Positions 1 through 4,599 of a stretch of DNA of 6,363 nt are shown here, piece after piece. This DNA is from Bacillota bacterium (GTDB taxonomy: Bacteria > Bacillota > Peptococcia > Peptococcales > Peptococcaceae), in contig JAEZVS010000070.1 of assembly GCA_023443145.1 (NCBI GenBank), positions 1-6,363 on the forward strand, written 5' to 3'. Below the pieces are notes generated by a model. The model saw only the letters and a list, made by a program, of their open reading frames with translations. It had not been told where the DNA came from and searched no databases. Positions within the stretch are counted from its first letter, which is position 1, and each line of letters opens with the position of its first letter. The translations under genes were made by a program, and so were the position numbers.

Positions 1-45
1 CACCTGGTGGATAAAAACAGTTGAGCCTCATGCCCTTGCGCCACA

Positions 46-80
46 AGTTGGGTTCTGCTATCATAAACCCAATTCGTTTT
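46..80 (+). terminator. Possible weak terminator or leader hairpin before rplI
   Basis: TTGGGTT at 48-54 pairs exactly with AACCCAA at 66-72. One A-T and one G-U pair extend the stem to 46-74, leaving an 11-base loop. The short tail TTCGTTTT (73-80) is a poor T-run, and the rplI ribosome binding site begins right after it at 82. It could end the transcript of an unseen upstream gene; a reading frame entering at base 1 stops at 22-24. It could equally be a leader structure of rplI. A weak promoter-like pair, TTGCGC (36-41) and TATCAT (59-64) with a 17-base spacer, overlaps it. None of this is strong. Confidence 0.3.
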
Positions 81-96
81 GAAAGGAGAATTGCGT

Positions 97-546
97 ATGA
101 AAGTGATACTGTTGCAAGATGTGCCGAAGTTGGGTAAAAAAGATGAGATCATCAACACCAAACCCGGATATGCCCGTAATTATTTGTTTCCGCAAGAGCT
201 GGCTGTTGAAGCCACTAAAGAAAATATAAAAAAATGGGAAACCAGAAAGAGCCAAGAAGCAGAAGAAGCTGCATACAATTTGGCTCAAGCCCAAACGTTG
301 GCGGCCCAGCTTCAAGATGTAACTGTGCGTATTTTAGCAAAGGCGGGTTCCGGCGGAAAACTTTTTGGAGCCATCACCAATAAAGAGATCGCCGAATCGC
401 TAAAGACGCAACATCATGTGGACATTGACCGCCGCAAAATTGTTTTAGATGATAAAATTCGTGAGCTGGGTGCTTGCGAAGTGACCATCAAGCTTCATCC
501 TGATGTGCGGCAAACTGTGCGGGTGCTCGTTGCTGCAGAAGAATAG
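97..546 (+). CDS. rplI: 50S ribosomal protein L9
   Basis: Encodes ribosomal protein L9, which binds 23S rRNA at the base of the L1 stalk of the large subunit. The 149-residue product has the normal L9 length. The N-terminal RNA-binding domain carries the family pattern KLGKKDEI (11-18) followed by GYARNYLFP (24-32). A charged, Glu/Lys/Ala-rich helix links the domains (about 41-75). The C-terminal domain holds [18 protein letters not shown] (83-100) and the usual late strand around IKLHPDV (131-137). The ATG at 97 is chosen because AAAGGAG (82-88) lies 8 bases before it and the protein then begins MKVILLQDV, as L9 does. An in-frame TTG at 79 would add six residues and sits before the binding site, so it is rejected. 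In many Bacillota rplI lies between gdpP and dnaB; dnaB is not next to it here. No convincing terminator follows the gene. Identification is secure. Confidence 0.97.
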   Translation: MKVILLQDVPKLGKKDEIINTKPGYARNYLFPQELAVEATKENIKKWETRKSQEAEEAAYNLAQAQTLAAQLQDVTVRILAKAGSGGKLFGAITNKEIAESLKTQHHVDIDRRKIVLDDKIRELGACEVTIKLHPDVRQTVRVLVAAEE

Positions 547-651
547 CAGGCGATTTGTCATCTAATAAAGGCGGAAATGTTGTTTGAAGCATCTATTTTG
601 AAATGGTGACAAAATTTTCATTAATTCTTAACATTTTTTTGCATTTCGCTC

Positions 652-680
652 TTGACGCCGTTCCCGAACATTTATATAAT
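652..680 (+). promoter_or_regulatory. Upstream veg promoter (P1), sigma-A type
   Basis: TTGACG at 652-657 and a perfect TATAAT at 675-680 are separated by 17 bases, so this is a near-consensus sigma-A promoter. Predicted transcription start is near 687. It lies in the 204-base gap between rplI (ends 546) and veg (starts 751). The rest of the gap is A+T-rich and shows no gene; its only other structure is a long-range pairing of 554-562 with 605-613. Seen directly; activity is inferred. Confidence 0.8.
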
Positions 681-691
681 TATGTTTTTAT

Positions 692-720
692 TTGACAAAA
701 ACATCTTTTCTGCGTATACT
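692..720 (+). promoter_or_regulatory. Downstream veg promoter (P2), sigma-A type
   Basis: A perfect TTGACA at 692-697 and TATACT at 715-720 are separated by 17 bases. The predicted start near 727 gives a leader of about 24 bases before the veg ATG. It sits exactly 40 bases downstream of the first veg promoter, making a tandem pair. The Bacillus subtilis veg gene is known for very strong constitutive promoters, so the arrangement fits the gene. Confidence 0.85.
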
Positions 721-730
721 GATATCAGTA
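717..730 (+). promoter_or_regulatory. 14-base perfect palindrome at the veg P2 start site
   Basis: TACTGATATCAGTA is its own reverse complement. It overlaps the last four bases of the P2 -10 box and the predicted start site, a position where a dimeric repressor would block initiation. About 0.4 perfect 14-base palindromes are expected by chance in a window this long, so the placement carries the argument more than the symmetry. No specific regulator is recognised. Confidence 0.3.
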
Positions 731-750
731 CTGTGAAAGGATGATGATGT

Positions 751-1026
751 ATGTCAAAAAAAGTCCTCAGCCATCTGCGCGCTGCCCTCACACCGTTTGT
801 GGGATGTGCAATAGACGTGGATGCCAATGTTGGACGCAAGCGCATCGTCCCGTATGAAGGGGTGTTGGAAAGCACGTACCCCAATCTCTTTGTGGTGCGG
901 GTCGGTTCAGCGGAAGACGAAGAAGAACGTCGGTTGTCATTCAGCTATGTGGATCTTTTTACAGGTAATGTGGTGGTGTCATTGCATAAGGACGGCCACA
1001 TCTATCAATTTACACCTAAAGCATGA
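751..1026 (+). CDS. veg: Veg family protein (biofilm-associated, small conserved protein)
   Basis: A 91-residue cytoplasmic protein of the Veg family. In Bacillus subtilis Veg is a small abundant protein reported to promote biofilm matrix gene expression by countering the SinR repressor; its biochemical activity is poorly known. Family features visible here are the N-terminal SKKVLSHLRAAL (2-13), the GRKRIVPYEGVLESTYPNLFVV stretch at about 28-49 (matching the Veg core with GR-[KR]-[KR], G-x-L-x-x-[TS]-YP-x-[LV]-FV) and the SFSYVDLFTGNVV strand at about 63-75. The ATG at 751 follows AAAGGA (736-741) by 9 bases. Three consecutive ATG codons at 741-749 lie in a different frame and are not used for this product. 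The gene is monocistronic: two strong promoters precede it and an intrinsic terminator starts 9 bases after its stop. Confidence 0.93.
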   Translation: MSKKVLSHLRAALTPFVGCAIDVDANVGRKRIVPYEGVLESTYPNLFVVRVGSAEDEEERRLSFSYVDLFTGNVVVSLHKDGHIYQFTPKA

Positions 1027-1034
1027 AAATATCT

Positions 1035-1067
1035 TCCCACATTTATTGTGGGATTTTTTATTTTTTT
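1035..1067 (+). terminator. Intrinsic terminator of veg
   Basis: TCCCACA (1035-1041) pairs perfectly with TGTGGGA (1047-1053) around a 5-base loop. It is followed at once by a run of 13 T interrupted by one A (1054-1067). This is a standard Rho-independent terminator just after the veg stop. Confidence 0.93.
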
Positions 1068-1094
1068 GTCTTTTGACTGTTTAAAGAAGACAAA
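1065..1094 (+). promoter_or_regulatory. Inverted repeat upstream of rubrerythrin
   Basis: TTTGTCTT (1065-1072) is repeated in inverted form as AAGACAAA (1087-1094). A G-U and an A-T pair can extend it inward, leaving a 10-base loop. It lies just after the veg terminator and about 7 bases before a TATATA at 1101-1106 that may be the -10 box of the rubrerythrin gene. No -35 box has good spacing: TTGACT at 1073-1078 is 22 bases away. The repeat could be an operator for a redox regulator, but it does not match the PerR box. It is a tentative call. Confidence 0.3.
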
Positions 1095-1113
1095 GCAGGG
1101 TATATAAAAAATC

Positions 1114-1133
1114 AGAGCGGACGACACCGCTTT
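1114..1133 (+). other. Small leader hairpin before rubrerythrin
   Basis: AGAGCGG (1114-1120) can pair with CCGCTTT (1127-1133), six Watson-Crick pairs and one G-U, with a 6-base loop. A GGAGG at 1136-1140 follows with no start codon at a suitable distance, so it is an orphan Shine-Dalgarno-like site. The used site is GAGGAG at 1167-1172. The hairpin may stabilise the mRNA or have no function. Confidence 0.3.
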
Positions 1134-1177
1134 ATGGAGGAAAGTTAACGCGTTCATAGAGAGAAAGAGGAGATAAA

Positions 1178-1753
1178 ATGAAAGACTTAAAAGGTACCAA
1201 AACAGAAAAAAACCTGATGGATGCATTTGCCGGTGAATCAATGGCCCGCAACAAATACGACTATTATGCTGCTCAAGCCAAAAAAGACGGTTACGTGCAA
1301 ATTCAAAACATCTTTCAGGAAACAGCCCTGAATGAACATCAACATGCCAAACTCTGGTTCCGCTATCTGCATGAAGGTAAAATTCCTTCTACTGAAGTGA
1401 ACCTCAAAGATGCCGCTGCCGGTGAAAATTACGAATGGACCGATATGTACAAAACCATGGCTCAAGAAGCTCGTGAAGAAGGTTTTGATGAAATTGCCGA
1501 TCGTTTTGAACATGTTGGTGAAGTAGAAAAAGAACACGAAAAACGTTATCTTGCTCTCTTAGAAACCGTTGAAAACGGCACTGTCTTCAAAAGAGATACC
1601 ACTGTGCGTTGGAAATGCAACAACTGCGGCTATATCTATGAAGGAGAAGAAGCGCCAAAAGTTTGCCCCGCTTGCTTACATCCACAAGCACATTTCCTGG
1701 TGGCTGTAGAAAGCTACGCGCAAGATGGCAGCAAAGTTGTTGATAAAGCATAA
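1178..1753 (+). CDS. rbr: Rubrerythrin (diiron peroxidase with rubredoxin domain)
   Basis: A cytoplasmic NADH-linked peroxidase of anaerobes that reduces hydrogen peroxide to water, usually taking electrons through rubredoxin or a flavoprotein. The 191-residue product has both classical domains. The ferritin-like four-helix part (about 1-135) carries the diiron ligands E20, E53 with H56 (ExxH), E83, E86, and E117 with H120 (second ExxH). From E83 onward the spacing equals the Desulfovibrio vulgaris protein minus 11 residues, so the domain is complete but slightly shorter between the two halves. The C-terminal rubredoxin-like domain has C147-x2-C150 followed by GY, and C163-P-A-C166 with HPQAHF after it, giving the Fe(Cys)4 site. 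A 17-residue tail follows HFL. The ATG at 1178 has GAGGAG (1167-1172) 5 bases upstream. The gene is flanked by terminators on both sides, so it is probably monocistronic. The presence of this gene points to an anaerobic lifestyle with oxidative-stress defence. Confidence 0.97.
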   Translation: MKDLKGTKTEKNLMDAFAGESMARNKYDYYAAQAKKDGYVQIQNIFQETALNEHQHAKLWFRYLHEGKIPSTEVNLKDAAAGENYEWTDMYKTMAQEAREEGFDEIADRFEHVGEVEKEHEKRYLALLETVENGTVFKRDTTVRWKCNNCGYIYEGEEAPKVCPACLHPQAHFLVAVESYAQDGSKVVDKA

Positions 1754-1759
1754 ATTTAC

Positions 1760-1800
1760 AAAAAACGATTGCAGCTCACGATGCTGCAATCGTTTTTTTT
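1760..1800 (+). terminator. Intrinsic terminator of rubrerythrin
   Basis: ACGATTGCAGC (1765-1775) pairs perfectly with GCTGCAATCGT (1783-1793) around a 7-base loop. An A-run (1760-1764) precedes the stem and eight T (1793-1800) end it. The A-run and T-run could also let it work on the opposite strand. This is the strongest terminator in the window. Confidence 0.95.
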
Positions 1801-1840
1801 GGATCTATAAAAGAGATAATGAGGATTTCGTCACTTGCTC

Positions 1841-1869
1841 TTGACAAGACGATTTCTAAGCCGTATAAT
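1841..1869 (+). promoter_or_regulatory. Consensus sigma-A promoter of the serine tRNA
   Basis: TTGACA (1841-1846) and TATAAT (1864-1869) both match consensus exactly with the optimal 17-base spacer. Predicted start is near 1876, about 13 bases before the mature tRNA 5' end. A perfect-consensus promoter is expected for a stable RNA gene. Confidence 0.93.
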
Positions 1870-1888
1870 AATATTCGGTCTTTGATTT

Positions 1889-1977
1889 GGAGAGATGTCC
1901 GAGTTTGGCTGAAGGAGCACGCCTGGAAAGCGTGTATACGGGAAACCGTATCAGGGGTTCGAATCCCCTTCTCTCCG
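1889..1977 (+). tRNA. tRNA-Ser (anticodon GGA)
   Basis: An 89-base class II tRNA. The acceptor stem is GGAGAGA (1889-1895) with TCTCTCC (1970-1976) and discriminator G1977. The anticodon stem CACGC/GCGTG (1918-1922, 1930-1934) closes the loop CTGGAAA, giving anticodon GGA at 1925-1927, which reads UCC and UCU. The long variable arm typical of serine tRNAs is ATACGG/CCGTAT (1936-1941, 1946-1951) with a GAAA loop. The T arm is AGGGG-TTCGAAT-CCCCT (1953-1969). The genomic sequence continues with TTT, so CCA is not encoded and must be added after transcription by the CCA-adding enzyme. It has its own promoter and a terminator 60 bases downstream. Confidence 0.97.
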
Positions 1978-2035
1978 TTTATTCTTTTGTGGGAACAAAA
2001 ATCACGTCAATACAATCTAAATAAATTTGTGCTGG

Positions 2036-2069
2036 AAAGTTTATCATGTCTTGTGATAAACTTTTTTTT
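2036..2069 (+). terminator. Intrinsic terminator of the serine tRNA unit
   Basis: AAAGTTTATCA (2036-2046) pairs perfectly with TGATAAACTTT (2054-2064) over 11 base pairs, with a 7-base loop. The T-run covers 2062-2069. The stem is A+T-rich, so it may be leaky; read-through from the tRNA promoter would reach the response regulator gene. Confidence 0.87.
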
Positions 2070-2103
2070 AATGGATTCGTTTATGATGAATTGAGGGTGT
2101 GCA

Positions 2104-2133
2104 TCTGATGGATGGTTTTCTGACGATTGTTTT
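2104..2133 (+). repeat. Imperfect tandem repeat upstream of the response regulator
   Basis: Two adjacent copies, TCTGATGGATGGTTTT and TCTGACGATTGTTTT, share most bases at a 15-base period and overlap by one T. They lie 39 bases before the response regulator ATG in the only gap (2070-2171) that could hold its promoter. No -10/-35 pair with acceptable spacing was found there. An A/T-rich TATGAT at 2082-2087 has no partner -35. The repeat may be an operator or may be chance. Confidence 0.25.
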
Positions 2134-2171
2134 ATACCACATGTAAAGAATGGACGATAGAGGTGTGACGA

Positions 2172-2846
2172 ATGAAAATAGCTATGATTGAAGATGATGA
2201 AACCATTGCGTTTGCAGTCAGCCAATATTTACAAACGCAACAAATAGAAACAACCATCTATCCGTCACTTGCCGCTGTGGAAGATGTATCGATTGAGAAA
2301 TACGAATTAATGATTTTAGATGTTCATTTACCGGACGGTTCCGGATTTGACTATCTTAGATATCTCCGCAGTTTTACAGATATGCCGGTGATTTTCTTGA
2401 CCGTTCAAAATCATGAAAAAGATATTTTAAAAGGTTTTGCGTGGGGCGTGAATGAATACATAACGAAGCCGTTTTCTCTCCCGATATTAAAGGCGAGAAT
2501 TGATAACGTATTGAGGAGAAAATATCGCAATCAAAGTATTTTGGTTTTTAAGATGTTGCAGTTGGATTCTAAAAATAAAGCAGCAAAAATCGGAGAGGAT
2601 AGTCTTTACTTAAACAAGCAGGAATTTTCAATTTTAGAGATGTTTCTTGAAAACCCGGGTGTTCTCATTCTTAGAGAGCGTATTATAGATATTGTTTGGA
2701 GAGATGATTTTTCGGAAATTGAGGATAATACATTGACGGTTACCATAAAGCGTCTTAGACAAAAATTGGGTACATACGGTAAGTATATTAAGACGATTCG
2801 TGGGATGGGCTATCTTTGGGATGTGCAATATGATAAAGATGAGTAA
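2172..2846 (+). CDS. Response regulator, OmpR/PhoB family
   Basis: A 224-residue two-component transcription regulator, the normal length for the OmpR/PhoB family. The receiver domain (about 1-115) has the acidic pair D8-D9 after E7, the phospho-acceptor D50 in LMILDVHLPDGSGFD, the switch residue T77 in FLTV, and K99 in the TKPF motif. The usual GADD before this is GVNE here. The winged-helix DNA-binding domain (about 122-218) shows NKQEFSILEMFLENPG (148-163), the recognition helix region DNTLTVTIKRLRQKLG (185-200) and the wing TIRGMGYLW (208-216). AGAGGTG (2159-2165) lies 6 bases before the ATG. Its 3' end overlaps the kinase gene by 17 bases, so the two are translationally coupled partners. 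The likely target is the direct repeat at 3851-3867 ahead of the ABC transporter, by family behaviour and position. The domain layout resembles BceR and VraR-type regulators of antimicrobial peptide defence; the exact subfamily is not certain. Confidence 0.93.
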   Translation: MKIAMIEDDETIAFAVSQYLQTQQIETTIYPSLAAVEDVSIEKYELMILDVHLPDGSGFDYLRYLRSFTDMPVIFLTVQNHEKDILKGFAWGVNEYITKPFSLPILKARIDNVLRRKYRNQSILVFKMLQLDSKNKAAKIGEDSLYLNKQEFSILEMFLENPGVLILRERIIDIVWRDDFSEIEDNTLTVTIKRLRQKLGTYGKYIKTIRGMGYLWDVQYDKDE

Positions 2847-3795
2847 AGTGTATGTGATAACGGCCATCGTACAAATCATATGTGCGATGGCTATTGTTTA
2901 TATTAGTCCTCGCGTCGATATAATCACATTGCTTTTATTTGCTGTGCTTCAGCTTGCGCTGGTTATGACATTAATTGTGATTGAAGGATATTCTGTTAAG
3001 CAAAGAAAGAAGCAAATAGACGCCATTTGCCATTTGTTACATAGCCCGGATTCGGACTATGACATCATGGATGATGATTTTGGTAAGCTGAGGGATGAAA
3101 TTAAAAAAATATTATTTGAAAACAAACGTATTGCTCAGTGTGCAGAAAAAAATCAACTCATTTTACAAGAATATACGGAAAATATTGCTCATCAAGTGAA
3201 AACGCCTTTAACAGGCTTAAAATTGATGTTAAGTCTTATACAAACGGATAAGGATCATGCGGATGACTATTTATTACATATGACAAGCCGTCTAAACAGG
3301 CTGGATCAGTTAACGGATATTCTTTTGAAAATGGCGGCTCTGGACACAAATACGATTCTCATGAACCGAGAGACCGTGCGTGTTTTGGATTTGCTGGAAG
3401 ATGTGCGAGCGGAACTGCAAGACTTTTTCCAAGAAGATATCAGCATTTCTTTTTACGGTGCGCCTTTTCTTTTGATTTGTGATAAAAGATGGACCTATGA
3501 GGCCATCTTTAATATTGTGAAAAATGGGATCGAAGCATCTGCCGGTCACAAAGTAAATATCTACATGAAAGAGAACCCTCTATTTCAAAGCATTGTGGTT
3601 GAAGATTTTGGTCAAGGTATGGACCAAGAAACGTTAAAGCGAGCCTATAGGAGATTTCATAAAGCCAATCAAAATACAAAAGGATACGGCATCGGTTTAC
3701 CCATGGCAAAATCCATTATAGAAAAACAAAATGGAGAGCTGCTTTATAGAAAAGGTTCTTCGTCTCATTCATTTGAGCTGCGGTTTTATCGATAA
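2830..3795 (+). CDS. Intramembrane-sensing sensor histidine kinase (BceS-like)
   Basis: A 321-residue membrane histidine kinase, the partner of the preceding regulator. Two membrane helices (about 7-25 and 31-51) are joined by only five residues, SPRVD, so there is no extracellular sensing domain. A cytoplasmic linker (52-110) leads to the H-box NIAHQVKTPLTGL with phospho-acceptor H121. The N-box has N228 and N232 in IFNIVKNGIEAS. The G1 box is EDFGQGMD (258-265) and the G2 box is GYGIGLPMAKSI (285-296). This short two-helix layout and the HQVKTPL motif are typical of intramembrane-sensing kinases such as BceS, which respond to cell-envelope antibiotics through a partner ABC transporter. Start choice: ATG 2830 has GGGA (2818-2821) 8 bases upstream. 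ATG 2839 would give a protein three residues shorter but lacks a binding site, and an upstream in-frame GTG at 2800 and ATG at 2821 are less likely. The gene is followed by a terminator, so regulator and kinase form their own unit. Confidence 0.9.
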   Translation: MIKMSKVYVITAIVQIICAMAIVYISPRVDIITLLLFAVLQLALVMTLIVIEGYSVKQRKKQIDAICHLLHSPDSDYDIMDDDFGKLRDEIKKILFENKRIAQCAEKNQLILQEYTENIAHQVKTPLTGLKLMLSLIQTDKDHADDYLLHMTSRLNRLDQLTDILLKMAALDTNTILMNRETVRVLDLLEDVRAELQDFFQEDISISFYGAPFLLICDKRWTYEAIFNIVKNGIEASAGHKVNIYMKENPLFQSIVVEDFGQGMDQETLKRAYRRFHKANQNTKGYGIGLPMAKSIIEKQNGELLYRKGSSSHSFELRFYR

Positions 3796-3823
3796 AAAGA
3801 TGAATGTTTCTTTTATTATGATT

Positions 3824-3850
3824 AGGCAAGCGTTCGCTTGTCTTTTTTTA
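3824..3850 (+). terminator. Intrinsic terminator after the kinase gene
   Basis: AGGCAAGC (3824-3831) pairs with GCTTGTCT (3836-3843), with one G-U pair and a 4-base GTTC loop. Seven T follow (3843-3849). It separates the regulator-kinase unit from the transporter unit, so the transporter needs its own promoter. Confidence 0.88.
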
Positions 3851-3867
3851 TGTCACATTCCTGTCAC
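3851..3867 (+). promoter_or_regulatory. Direct-repeat operator, probable response regulator site
   Basis: TGTCAC occurs at 3851-3856 and again at 3862-3867, an exact 11-base period (N5 spacer). OmpR-family regulators bind as head-to-tail dimers to direct repeats one helical turn apart, as known for the PhoP box of Bacillus subtilis (TTAACA-N5-TTAACA). The repeats begin right after the kinase terminator and cover the region where a -35 box would lie for the -10 at 3873-3878. A related TGTCAT occurs at 3886-3891, out of phase. The sequence is seen directly; binding by the regulator at 2172-2846 is inferred. Confidence 0.65.
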
Positions 3868-3872
3868 TTTTG

Positions 3873-3878
3873 TATGAT
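3873..3878 (+). promoter_or_regulatory. -10 box of the ABC transporter operon
   Basis: TATGAT matches the -10 consensus at five of six positions. The bases at the expected -35 position (about 3850-3856) are TGTCAC-like and do not resemble TTGACA, as expected for an activator-dependent promoter. Predicted start is near 3885, leaving about 25 bases of leader that contain AAGGAGG. Confidence 0.55.
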
Positions 3879-3890
3879 AGGCTGTTGTCA
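3873..3890 (+). repeat. 18-base direct repeat, copy 1 (in the transporter promoter)
   Basis: TATGATAGGCTGTTGTCA, covering the -10 box and predicted start site, is present again without mismatch at 6209-6226 inside the permease gene. The bases on each side differ, so the identity is exactly 18. Confidence 0.9.
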
Positions 3891-3909
3891 TAAAAAGGAG
3901 GAATGAAAG

Positions 3910-4599
3910 ATGTGTCTGCTCAAAACGGATCACTTAACAAAAATATATCGCTCGGAAGCCAGTGTAGAAGCTGTAACAAAGGTCAATTTCGAAATGGAAA
4001 AGGGTGATTTGGTTGCCATAGTCGGCGACAGCGGCTCGGGGAAGTCCACTTTTCTACATTTGATTGCCGGAGTGGAAAAGCCGACAGAAGGCGACATCTT
4101 TATTCAAGGACAAAATCTTGTTAAGTTAAGCGACGACCAGCTGGCTATTTTTCGTAGACGCCACATTGGTGTGGTGTATCAATTTTTTAATCTATTGCCC
4201 AATCTTACAGTAGAAAAAAATATTTTATTACCGCTGCTTTTAGATAAAAAACGCGAAGACAAAAGCTATTTTGAAGATATTATCCATACACTGGGTATTG
4301 GTGATAAACTGGCGCGTTATCCAAAACAACTTTCTGGTGGGGAACAACAACGTGTCGCCATTGCGCGAAGCCTTATCGCACGGCCATCAATTATATTGGC
4401 AGATGAACCCACAGGTAATTTAGACAGAAAAAACTCTGAAGAAATTACTGCTTTATTTAAGCGCATCAATCAAAAGTTTCAAACCACGATTTTGATTGTA
4501 ACGCATGATGATAAGGTGGCTTTGGCTTGTGATAAAGTGTATAAAATGATCGATGGACAGCTGGTCTTTTTGGAGGCGGTACACAATGAAATTCATTAA
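3910..4599 (+). CDS. ABC transporter ATP-binding protein (MacB/LolD/BceA-type)
   Basis: A 229-residue cytoplasmic ATPase that powers the permease encoded next to it. All ABC motifs are intact: Walker [10 protein letters not shown] (39-47), Q-loop Q91 in [15 protein letters not shown], signature LSGGEQ (141-146), Walker B IILADEP (161-167) with D165 and catalytic E166, D-loop GNLD (169-172) and switch H199 in VTHDD. The length and the [20 protein letters not shown] stretch fit the family that works with FtsX-type permeases in export or removal of lipoproteins, peptides or antibiotics. The ATG at 3910 follows AAGGAGG (3895-3901) by 8 bases; an out-of-frame ATG at 3903 is too close to the binding site. 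The 3' end overlaps the permease gene by 14 bases, showing coupling. Expression is probably controlled by the direct repeat and -10 box just upstream. The substrate cannot be read from the sequence. Confidence 0.95.
   Translation: MCLLKTDHLTKIYRSEASVEAVTKVNFEMEKGDLVAIVGDSGSGKSTFLHLIAGVEKPTEGDIFIQGQNLVKLSDDQLAIFRRRHIGVVYQFFNLLPNLTVEKNILLPLLLDKKREDKSYFEDIIHTLGIGDKLARYPKQLSGGEQQRVAIARSLIARPSIILADEPTGNLDRKNSEEITALFKRINQKFQTTILIVTHDDKVALACDKVYKMIDGQLVFLEAVHNEIH

Noticed and set aside
2..82. Open frame entering from the left edge and ending at TGA 80-82
   Set aside because: The 26 visible residues match no family I recognise, and another frame also enters from the edge (stop at 22-24), so no upstream gene can be assigned.
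79..96. TTG start at 79 that would lengthen L9 by six residues
   Set aside because: It lies before the ribosome binding site AAAGGAG (82-88), has none of its own, and the L9 family begins at MKVILLQ (ATG 97).
554..613. TTTGTCATC (554-562) pairing with GGTGACAAA (605-613) as an rplI terminator
   Set aside because: The loop is 42 bases and no T-run follows the stem, so it does not look like an intrinsic terminator.
741..749. Three consecutive ATG codons just before veg, as a start or small upstream gene
   Set aside because: They are out of frame with veg, and the short product they open overlaps veg and resembles nothing known.
1073..1106. TTGACT (1073-1078) with TATATA (1101-1106) as a standard rubrerythrin promoter
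   Set aside because: The spacer is 22 bases, too long for a normal sigma-A promoter, so it is not called as one.
1238..1537. Open frame on the minus strand opposite rubrerythrin
   Set aside because: It is antisense to a clearly identified gene, lacks a ribosome binding site or promoter, and its composition follows the sense codons.
1819..2094. Open frame running through the serine tRNA
   Set aside because: It covers a complete tRNA with its promoter and terminator, so it is not a protein gene.
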